Source of the DNA: an archaeon
GTDB taxonomy: Archaea; Aenigmatarchaeota; Aenigmatarchaeia; QMZP01; JAFGSV01
Length of the DNA: 64,000 bases
Assembly (NCBI GenBank): GCA_028279705.1
Contig: JANQNF010000058.1
Coordinates: forward strand, 1 to 64,000
Reading direction: 5' to 3'
The notes under the pieces were generated by a model that ran no database searches, was not told where the DNA came from, and saw only the letters and a list, made by a program, of their open reading frames with translations. A program made the translations under genes and the position numbers. Positions 49,480 through 57,525 of this stretch are shown here, piece by piece; position 1 is the first letter of the stretch, and every line of letters starts with the position of its first letter.

Positions 49480-50456
49480 CCATCACTCAGTCCATTCTTT
49501 ATTTTCAGATTGAATGCAGGAGCGTAAACATCCAGCACCCACCTAATGTACTCATTGATTCCGGTTTCTATGTTGTACTTAGGTTTGTATCCGAGCTTCT
49601 TTTTGGCCTTGCTAATATCCAGGTCACCTCTTTTCGTATCAATCGACCTGGCACCGACTTCTTTTATCACAGTCCCTGGTACGAATTTCTTCACGACCTC
49701 TGCAAGTTCCTTTATACTGTAAACACCCTCGCCGCAGATGTTGAAGACCTCGCCGTCGGATTCCTTGAGCTTGGAAGCGAGGACTATACCTTCAGCAACA
49801 TCCTTGACGTAAGAGAAGTTCCTCCTCTGGACACCGCCACCATGAAGCTCGAGTGGTACGCCTTGGATGGCATTCTCAATGAAGTTCTTGGCAACCCTCT
49901 TCTCGAGGTCACCCGGACCGTATACTGACGATGTTCTAAGAATCGAGACGGGCAAGTCATACGTTCTGTAGTAGCTTATTGTTATCCTGTCGGCAGCCAA
50001 CTTTGTTGCACCGTATATGTCTTTCGGTTCCAGCGGATGTTTCTCATCCGCTGGCGTGTACTGGAAGTTCCCGTAGCTGGATGATGTCGAGACGTATATG
50101 AACTTGCTAAGGTCGAACTGCCTTGCGGCTTCAAGCAGATTGAATGTGCCGACAGTGTTGACCTTGAATGTAAGTGAAGGATTCTTCACTGCAGTGGGAA
50201 TGAACGTAATTGCCGCGGTGTGGATTATCTTTTCGTTCTTGTACTTCTTCAAGGTTTTTACAATGGAGTCGAAATCGGTTATGTCGCCGTTGACCAGTGC
50301 AACTTTATCCTGTATGTCGGAAAGTCTTAGCTTTTTCAGAATATCCATTTTACCCTGACTGAAGTTGTCAAACACTACTACATTTTCGCCATTCTCTACA
50401 AGCTTTCTACAGACATGTGAACCGATAAAACCGGCACCGCCAGTTACTAGTACCAT
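49476..50456 (-). CDS. NAD-dependent epimerase (UDP-glucose 4-epimerase-like)
   Basis: [52 protein letters not shown]. Confidence 0.88.
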   Translation of the reverse strand: MVLVTGGAGFIGSHVCRKLVENGENVVVFDNFSQGKMDILKKLRLSDIQDKVALVNGDITDFDSIVKTLKKYKNEKIIHTAAITFIPTAVKNPSLTFKVNTVGTFNLLEAARQFDLSKFIYVSTSSSYGNFQYTPADEKHPLEPKDIYGATKLAADRITISYYRTYDLPVSILRTSSVYGPGDLEKRVAKNFIENAIQGVPLELHGGGVQRRNFSYVKDVAEGIVLASKLKESDGEVFNICGEGVYSIKELAEVVKKFVPGTVIKEVGARSIDTKRGDLDISKAKKKLGYKPKYNIETGINEYIRWVLDVYAPAFNLKIKNGLSDG

Positions 50457-50621
50457 CCATTTCACCGAGTATATAATAAACAACCGGTTTAATTTAAAAG
50501 CGTATGCCAAGTTTATTTCCCATTGAGTCCTTAATTGGAATAATATGTGGGATGAAGTTGGGATAATATATTAAAACAGATACATGTTTCTTTAAAACAC
50601 CTTTCGGTCTTAGTGGTTAAT

Positions 50622-51827
50622 ATGAGAATCTGCATAATAACACACGAATTCCCACCTAACGTGAGCACGGGATCAGGCAGGTATGCCACTAATCTTGTGA
50701 AAGAGCTCATCAAGAGAGGTCATGATGTGGTAGTCGTCTGCCCAAAATTCGGTAACGAGAAAGGATACGAGAAGAGAGAGAGGCTTAAGATTTACAGACT
50801 CAGACTTCAGAGTTCAAAAACGCTATCGAGGATAACTCCTAACATACTGGATCAGAGAGTGCTTTTTAATGTAAAGTTGAAGGGATTTTTTAGCATCTTT
50901 CCAATAGGTGATTATGACATACTTCACATGGTCGATGAACACGTCAGTTTCTTTCTCGATGATGAAATCAAAAAGAAGGTATCTACCATCATATCCGTAA
51001 ATCAGTATTATGCGCTTGAGTCTTCGTGGAACATATTGAAATTCCCATATTTCTGCAGTGACTTGTTGTTGAGATATCTGGCATGGAACATAATCAAGAT
51101 ATTCGACAAGAAATCGTTGAAAAAGGCCGATGCCATAATTCCGGATACCAGATATGCGGGCGAATCCGTTCACAAGTATGCGGGCGTTTCTAAGGAAAGA
51201 ATTTTCCCGATTTACAAAGGGGTCGATGTTGATAAATTCATCAGACCCGTCAGTGATAAGAAGTACGGCACTCACAAACTCCTCTACATCGGAAGCAACA
51301 TGGAAAGGAAGGGCGTCGATTACATCATAAGGGCGATGCCGCATATAGTCGATGAATATCCTGACGCAGAGCTGACTATAATAGGAAAGGCATCATCACT
51401 CTTCAGACGAAAAATTCACAAGCTGATAAAAGAGCACAATCTTCAAGGACATGTCAAGTGCATACCTCATTGCCCTGCTGACAAGATACCCGACCATTTC
51501 GCAGAAGCGAACGTCTTCGTTCTCGCCCCGATAATCGAGGATCTGGCTCAGGTCCTTCTTGAGGCTATGTCCACGAGGACCCCAGTCGTGTGCACGGATG
51601 TCGGCGCAAATCCCGAAGGAATCGTTGACGGTGTCACCGGCTTCCTCGTGCCTCCGAAGGATTCTCACGCGATAGCCGATGCCGTGAAGAGAGTATTCTC
51701 TGATCCAAACCTTGCCAGAAGACTCGGAAACAACGGCCTGGAGAGGGTCCGGACAGTTTTCAATGCACCCAGGATGTTCAGAGAGACAATGGGCGTCTAT
51801 GATGATATTGTGAAGGGGAGGAAATAG
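50622..51827 (+). CDS. GT4-family glycosyltransferase
   Basis: MRICIITHEFPPNVSTGSGRYATNLVKEL, KLLYIGSNMERKGVDYIIRAM, LAPIIEDLAQVLLEAMSTRTPVVCTDVGANPEGIVDG. Confidence 0.9.
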   Translation: MRICIITHEFPPNVSTGSGRYATNLVKELIKRGHDVVVVCPKFGNEKGYEKRERLKIYRLRLQSSKTLSRITPNILDQRVLFNVKLKGFFSIFPIGDYDILHMVDEHVSFFLDDEIKKKVSTIISVNQYYALESSWNILKFPYFCSDLLLRYLAWNIIKIFDKKSLKKADAIIPDTRYAGESVHKYAGVSKERIFPIYKGVDVDKFIRPVSDKKYGTHKLLYIGSNMERKGVDYIIRAMPHIVDEYPDAELTIIGKASSLFRRKIHKLIKEHNLQGHVKCIPHCPADKIPDHFAEANVFVLAPIIEDLAQVLLEAMSTRTPVVCTDVGANPEGIVDGVTGFLVPPKDSHAIADAVKRVFSDPNLARRLGNNGLERVRTVFNAPRMFRETMGVYDDIVKGRK

Positions 51828-51829
51828 TC

Positions 51830-52537
51830 ATGGCCAATAAAAACCCGAGGATATTGTATATAGGGAAGAACCACGTCGTGAAGAGCATCAAGGTTTTCAA
51901 AAGACTTGCAGAGGAATTCGAAGTGGTGGGTGTGGTCACGATACCCGCAAAGATGTCAGCCAAGGCCAGGAACAAGGTTTTAGGATGGGGCTCTGTAGAA
52001 GACATCGCAAAAAGGAACAACATACCTGTCATCAAAACAAGAAAGATAGATGACGGGACGAAAGATTTCGTACGGTCTAAGAAGCCCGACATTATCATTT
52101 CAAATTCGAACCCTCTTTTCGTTCCGGACGATGTGATAAAGATGTCGAATATCGCTGCAATCGGCTGTCATCCGTCATTATTGCCGAGAAATAGAGGAAA
52201 GCACGGTGTAATGGGTCATCTAAAAGCAGGGGATGATAAAGCCGGTTGTACAGTATTTCATCTAACGAAAGAGGTGGACGAGGGGGATATTGTTAGACAG
52301 ATAGACGTTCCGATCTATTGGTGGGATAATACACTTACAGTTACTAGAAGGATGAATAGAAAAATTCCATCCATGGTCGTAAATGCGGTTAAGGACCTTA
52401 GCTCGGGCAAGAAATCCGCCAGACAGGACCATTCAAAGGCTACCTACAGCAACGAAAGAGTCGGGATAATCAAACTTTATATTTTCAGGCTTAAAAATTT
52501 CATAAGGAGAAACCGACATGAGAAGCATGCCTCGTAG
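51830..52537 (+). CDS. Formyltransferase-family protein (sugar/Met-tRNA formyltransferase fold)
   Basis: IGCHPSLLPRNRGKHGVMGHLKAGDDKAGCTVFHLTKEVDEGDIVRQ. Confidence 0.82.
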   Translation: MANKNPRILYIGKNHVVKSIKVFKRLAEEFEVVGVVTIPAKMSAKARNKVLGWGSVEDIAKRNNIPVIKTRKIDDGTKDFVRSKKPDIIISNSNPLFVPDDVIKMSNIAAIGCHPSLLPRNRGKHGVMGHLKAGDDKAGCTVFHLTKEVDEGDIVRQIDVPIYWWDNTLTVTRRMNRKIPSMVVNAVKDLSSGKKSARQDHSKATYSNERVGIIKLYIFRLKNFIRRNRHEKHAS

Positions 52538-53087
52538 GATGACAGACCGTGTAATCAGACCATTCATCAGAGACAGTGACCTCGGGGATGTTCTTGAGGT
52601 GGGAGTGCAAAACGAGCCTTACAAATATTCATTTAACACCAGGAAAACTATAGATATCGATCCGAAGTTCTCTCCTGATGTAGTAGGTGACATCCAGAAC
52701 ACCAAGCTGAGAAAGGAACAGTTTGACACTATAATAGCAATCGAGCTTCTCGAGCATGTGCGCAGTCCGAAATCCGCTGCGGATGAGATGCATCGGTTGC
52801 TAAAGCGTAAAGGCAGAGCGATCCTATCGACAAGATTCACGAATAGGTATCATCCTATTCCCAAAGACTACTACAGATTCACAAGAGACAGTATCAGGGA
52901 TATCTTCTCATCATTCGATGACGTTAGGATCATCCCGACAGGAACGGCGTTCCATTCCGCTGTGCAGGCTCTGTTGTCCACGAAAATGAAGTACATCGTT
53001 TATCCACTTTCTGTTTTGCTGAGTTACTGGATGAAGAAGGACTTCAATTTTCCCTTGGGCTACGTCATAATCGCAAAGAAGAGGTAA
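52518..53087 (+). CDS. Class I SAM methyltransferase-like protein
   Basis: VLEVGVQNEPYKYSFNTRKTIDIDPKFSPDVVGDI, FDTIIAIELLEHVRSPKSAADEMHRLLKRKG, YHPIPKDYYRFT. Confidence 0.78.
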   Translation: MRSMPRRMTDRVIRPFIRDSDLGDVLEVGVQNEPYKYSFNTRKTIDIDPKFSPDVVGDIQNTKLRKEQFDTIIAIELLEHVRSPKSAADEMHRLLKRKGRAILSTRFTNRYHPIPKDYYRFTRDSIRDIFSSFDDVRIIPTGTAFHSAVQALLSTKMKYIVYPLSVLLSYWMKKDFNFPLGYVIIAKKR

Positions 53088-53115
53088 TCGATATTATCGA
53101 TACTAAGGTGTAATA

Positions 53116-54384
53116 ATGGATAGTAAAATGAGATTCAAGTTCAGACTGATTCCCAACAACAGACCGCAGATGACTCCCGGCACTATTCTGAATATTGCCA
53201 AGCATGCCGTGAAGGCAGACTCAGAAGAAGAGATTGAAGGTTTCGAGGAGGAGTTCGCGAAGTATATCGGTACCAAGCACGCGATCACATTCTCATCCGG
53301 GAGGTTTGCACTTTATCTGCTGTACAAGTATTTCGGATGCAGAGGAAGGAAGATCGTAATGCCAGCATATACGTGCATACCTGTACCTGATTCCGTCAGG
53401 TGGGCGGGTTCGGAACCTTCCTTTCTTGACATAGACTTAAACACATACAACCCCATTTTCTCTGATAAAATCCGGAAGCAGAAGAACATCGGAGCTGTTC
53501 TGTTAAGTTATCTCTATGGGCTTGTAGGAGACTTGGACGAATTTCTGGAATATGCCGAGAAACATGACGTCCCTGTCATAGAAGATGCTGCAATAGCCGT
53601 CGGAGCGAAATACAAGAAAAGGAAGGTCGGCTCTCTCGGAGATGCCGCAATGTTCTCCCTGCAGAGCTCCAAGATAATGACTGGATGGAATGGAGGAGTT
53701 ATCACCACGAATGACGATAAGCTGGCGGAATATCTAACCGGAATCAGATCCAAACAGAAAATAATTTCTAGAGGCAGGGTTCTTTTCAACCTTTCATTTA
53801 CTTATCTTAAATATCTGCTTTTTTCACCTCACACATACGGATTTACGTTCTTTCCGTTCCGAAGCTACCTTTTCAAAAAGGGAATCATTGGAGAGGCAGT
53901 CACCGGTGAGAGTCCAAAGGACATATCTCAATGGCTCAATTCGAGGTTCAGCAGCATGCAGGCGTCTGTCGCGAGATCACAGCTCAGGAACATTGAGACG
54001 ATCCTCGAAAAGAGGAGAGGAAACGCGAGGAAGCTAAACAGTAAATTGAAATCTGTCGAGGGAGTATCATGCCCTCAGGATACGAAGAATTCTGTTCACT
54101 CCTACGGAAGATACCCTGTGAGGATAGCGGGCGTAAGAAAGTTCGATCTTGCATCACTTTTTTTGAAAAATGGAATAGAGATAGCAGAAAACTACCCATA
54201 TGTCTGCAGCTCGACAAAGCACATGAAGCGTTACGGATTCAAGGACTCTTCTTACCCCAATTCCGTCAAGGCCGCAAAGGAAACCTTTCTGCTACCTTTC
54301 TATTCCAGCATGAATAAATCCGATATTTTGAAAATCGTAGATGCTGTCAGAGATATCACTGAGGATAAGAAATCATTTAGTTGA
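53116..54384 (+). CDS. DegT/DnrJ/EryC1/StrS aminotransferase
   Basis: HAITFSSGRFALYLLYKYFG, VIEDAAIAVGAKYKKRKVGSLGDAAMFSLQSSKIMTGWNGGVI. Confidence 0.88.
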   Translation: MDSKMRFKFRLIPNNRPQMTPGTILNIAKHAVKADSEEEIEGFEEEFAKYIGTKHAITFSSGRFALYLLYKYFGCRGRKIVMPAYTCIPVPDSVRWAGSEPSFLDIDLNTYNPIFSDKIRKQKNIGAVLLSYLYGLVGDLDEFLEYAEKHDVPVIEDAAIAVGAKYKKRKVGSLGDAAMFSLQSSKIMTGWNGGVITTNDDKLAEYLTGIRSKQKIISRGRVLFNLSFTYLKYLLFSPHTYGFTFFPFRSYLFKKGIIGEAVTGESPKDISQWLNSRFSSMQASVARSQLRNIETILEKRRGNARKLNSKLKSVEGVSCPQDTKNSVHSYGRYPVRIAGVRKFDLASLFLKNGIEIAENYPYVCSSTKHMKRYGFKDSSYPNSVKAAKETFLLPFYSSMNKSDILKIVDAVRDITEDKKSFS

Positions 54385-55302
54385 TCCCCTTCTTTTTCCC
54401 ATGTAAATGAATGACAGCGAACCGAATACTATCACTGGAGTCATTGTCATAAACCTGTATATGAGTGTGATTTGCGTACCCAGAATTGCGTTCACTCCGA
54501 ATATGCCCAGTACACCTATCATAGTGAGATCTCTGGAAACAAACCCACCGGGAAGTCCGGACAACCTGCCAATTATCAGTGATGTCCAGTAAACCAGGAA
54601 CGCCACTCTGAAATCCAAATGAACAGAGAAGAAGAGGCCGGAGAACTGTATTATGAGCGGTGATATGAGCAGCAGGAGCAGGGTCGGTAAGGTGATGTGA
54701 AGCAGAATCTTCCAATCTTTTACGTATTCCGCGGATTTATCCATTGCTCGCTTGAGTTCTTTTTTACCCAGCTTACGCGTCTTGAGACGCTTTAGTAATC
54801 TTTTTGGGATTACGCGTCTCATTTTCCAGATGACAGTAAAAACATTATTCGGGGATCTTAGCAGTATGAACAGAAGTGCACAGAAAGATGTAATCAGCAG
54901 GATCTCGACTTGTAAGCTGTTGATCGTCATCGCCTCACCAATCAGAATAAGCAGCAATGGCAGTGACATGATCTGCCACCCGAATTCGTATATATTCTCG
55001 ATGGTTGTTGCAAGGACGGATTTCTTCAGTGGAACCTTCTCGATTATTTTCGTGGTCACGGTTCTGGTGGCAATGGCCCCGACCCGGAAGGGTGCTATAT
55101 ATGATGCAAGCTGAGCAACGAATATGATGAATACTGAACTTCTTATGGGCAATTTTTCATCGACCTTGCTTAGGATTATTGAGTATCTGATTGCCATCAG
55201 GATCACACTAAGAATTGATGCCGTCATGCCAGCCAAAACAAACAACAACGGCCCTGATGCAAGCACGTTAGATTCAATGATGCCCTGAAGCTCGTTAATC
55301 AT
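54373..55302 (-). CDS. AglD/UPF0104-like membrane protein (copy 2)
   Basis: ASYIAPFRVGAIATRTVTTKIIEKVPLKKSVLATTIENIYEFGWQ, SGLPGGFVSRDLTMIG; multi-TM. Confidence 0.8.
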   Translation of the reverse strand: MINELQGIIESNVLASGPLLFVLAGMTASILSVILMAIRYSIILSKVDEKLPIRSSVFIIFVAQLASYIAPFRVGAIATRTVTTKIIEKVPLKKSVLATTIENIYEFGWQIMSLPLLLILIGEAMTINSLQVEILLITSFCALLFILLRSPNNVFTVIWKMRRVIPKRLLKRLKTRKLGKKELKRAMDKSAEYVKDWKILLHITLPTLLLLLISPLIIQFSGLFFSVHLDFRVAFLVYWTSLIIGRLSGLPGGFVSRDLTMIGVLGIFGVNAILGTQITLIYRFMTMTPVIVFGSLSFIYMGKRRGSTK

Positions 55303-55333
55303 ATTTATTATTAACTTACTGTGATTTATTGTT

Positions 55334-56767
55334 ATGGAAATTATTCTGATTAACCCCCCGTGGCCTGGAAAGGGTATAGGAACACGTTCGCAGAATAGGA
55401 TAATAAAGCAGCGAGCAGACATGTTCATACAGTATCCTATAATGATGGGCTACACATGTTCCGTTCTGAAGAGAAGCGGTCACAATGTTATTTACATCGA
55501 TTCTGTCGTAGACCAACTCACCTACGAAGAAACGGACGAAAGGATACGAATCTTCGGACCAGACGTAATAATTATGGAAAGTGTCACACCATCCTTCACT
55601 TATGATATGAAGTACATCGACAAAATGAAGAAGATGACAGGAGCGCAGATAATAATAACTGGCCCGCACGTGTCCTTCTTCGGCGTGCATTCCCTCAAGG
55701 AATGCAGAAGCATTGACGTCTCGATAAAGGGGGAGTACGACACGAAGATTGATGACGTTGTGAAAGCTCTCGGAAAGCCGTCAAAGTTGAGGAAGATAAA
55801 TGGTATAACATTTAGGAACGGTAATAGGATAGAGGACACGGGACCGATCTCATTCTCAGATGACTTGGACGCATTGCCCTTTCCAGACAGGGAGTCCATA
55901 CCTTTCCACAAGTACGGAGAGTCGTGGTATAACAAGAAACCATTCATAAACGTTTTAACGAGTCGGGGCTGCCCTTATGGTTGCTCGTTCTGTATTTCCG
56001 CCAACATAATGGAGGGTCTTAAATGGAGGACGAGGAGCATGAAGAATGTTATAGACGAACTGAAGTACGTGGTCGAGAAGTACGGCGTCAAGGAGATTAA
56101 CATTGACGATCCGACATTCACAGTTGACAGGAAACGCGTACTTGAATTCTGCAGACAACTGAGAAAGAACAACATCAATATACTCTGGACGTGCAACGGA
56201 CGGGTGGACAACATCGATGACGAAATACTCAGAGAGATGAAGAATACAGGCTGTAAGATGATCAGGTATGGCGTGGAATCCGGTGTTCAAAGCGTGCTCG
56301 ACAAGATGGGCAAGAAGCTCACCCTTGAGCAGATAAAGAAAGGATTCAGGATGACCAAGAAACACGGCATACTTGCTCTCGGTGGTTTCATGTTCGGTTT
56401 CCCTTATGACAGCAAAGAGACAGTTGAGAGGACAATAGAGTTTGCAAAGGAGATAAAGCCTGATCTGATTCAGGCATCGATAGTTATGCCATATCCAGGA
56501 ACAAGACTCTACAGCGAGTCAAAGAAAGAGGGAAAGCTTTTGGCCAATAACTGGAAGGAGTTCGACATGACGTGCGGTACAGTGGTCAAGACAATTGACA
56601 TGCAGAGGGAGGATCTTGACGGTATACTTAACAGGATGTACAAGGAGTTCTATTTCAGACCGGGTTTCGTCCTTCAGACGCTGTTCAACATACAGAGATT
56701 CTCGGATATTACCAGGCTTCTCAGGACATTCAAGACGCTCGTCAGGACACAGAAATTCTACAAGTGA
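55334..56767 (+). CDS. B12-binding-domain radical SAM protein (paralogue 3)
   Basis: TSRGCPYGCSFCISA, CNGRVDNIDDEILREMKNTGCKMIRYGVESGVQSVLDKMGKKLT; same C-terminal YKEFYFRPGFVLQTL motif as paralogue 1. Confidence 0.9.
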   Translation: MEIILINPPWPGKGIGTRSQNRIIKQRADMFIQYPIMMGYTCSVLKRSGHNVIYIDSVVDQLTYEETDERIRIFGPDVIIMESVTPSFTYDMKYIDKMKKMTGAQIIITGPHVSFFGVHSLKECRSIDVSIKGEYDTKIDDVVKALGKPSKLRKINGITFRNGNRIEDTGPISFSDDLDALPFPDRESIPFHKYGESWYNKKPFINVLTSRGCPYGCSFCISANIMEGLKWRTRSMKNVIDELKYVVEKYGVKEINIDDPTFTVDRKRVLEFCRQLRKNNINILWTCNGRVDNIDDEILREMKNTGCKMIRYGVESGVQSVLDKMGKKLTLEQIKKGFRMTKKHGILALGGFMFGFPYDSKETVERTIEFAKEIKPDLIQASIVMPYPGTRLYSESKKEGKLLANNWKEFDMTCGTVVKTIDMQREDLDGILNRMYKEFYFRPGFVLQTLFNIQRFSDITRLLRTFKTLVRTQKFYK

Positions 56768-56772
56768 TTCTC

Positions 56773-57489
56773 ATGGAAAAAACCAATAAACCAGAGATGT
56801 TTCAGGAGATGCAGGAATACTCACCGCGTTTCCACTGCAGGTTCAGGAACATGATGAAACTGGCCAGAAAGGAACTTGATAAAGGGAAAGATGTGGATAT
56901 CCTTGACGCGGGTTGCGGCACTGGAACACTCATGCTTCATCTTCAGAGAATGGGATATGAAATTGACGGGTTCGACATTGACAAAGAAAATGTGGCTGTC
57001 GCTAGGAAGCGTGTCAATGGAAGGGTTGAAGTCGGAAACGTTCTGGATTACACGACACGGAAGAAGTATGATCTGATCTTCTGTGGTGAGGTTCTGGAGC
57101 ATGTCGAAAACGATCTCAGAGCAATGAAAAACATAAAGAAGATGCTAAATAACAGAGGGATGTTTGTGATCAGCGTTCCCAATGATCCTAACCAATGGGG
57201 AACGGACGATGAGAGGGGAGGACACGTCAGAAGATACACCGTCAGAGAGCTTGAGAAGAAACTAAAATCTGCCGGCTTCACGGACTTCAAAACGAGATAC
57301 ATAGGATGGCCTTTGGTTAAAAGATTTCTTTACGGGAAATCTTACAGGAGAAGGAAGTATCAAATCCAGAAAAATCCCACTGCGCTGAAGAAATTTATGC
57401 TGAGATTATTCTGTTATGTCGAGCACATTGACGACATCTTTAACACAGAGAAGGCGGATAAGTTGGTCATGAGCTGCAGGGTCAAATGA
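56773..57489 (+). CDS. Class I SAM-dependent methyltransferase
   Basis: DILDAGCGTGTLMLHLQRMGYEIDGFDIDKENVAVARKRV, LIFCGEVLEHVEND. Confidence 0.9.
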   Translation: MEKTNKPEMFQEMQEYSPRFHCRFRNMMKLARKELDKGKDVDILDAGCGTGTLMLHLQRMGYEIDGFDIDKENVAVARKRVNGRVEVGNVLDYTTRKKYDLIFCGEVLEHVENDLRAMKNIKKMLNNRGMFVISVPNDPNQWGTDDERGGHVRRYTVRELEKKLKSAGFTDFKTRYIGWPLVKRFLYGKSYRRRKYQIQKNPTALKKFMLRLFCYVEHIDDIFNTEKADKLVMSCRVK

Positions 57490-57525
57490 AACCCACTTTT
57501 AAAAGTGAATGTTGATAGATTTCTC

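Noticed and set aside
51830-52537. Missing catalytic Asn (IGCHPSLLP instead of NxHPSLLP) in the formyltransferase-like protein, as evidence of inactivity
   Set aside because: An IGxHPxLLP version is, to my knowledge, common in sugar-type formyltransferase homologues, so the substitution alone does not imply a pseudoenzyme.
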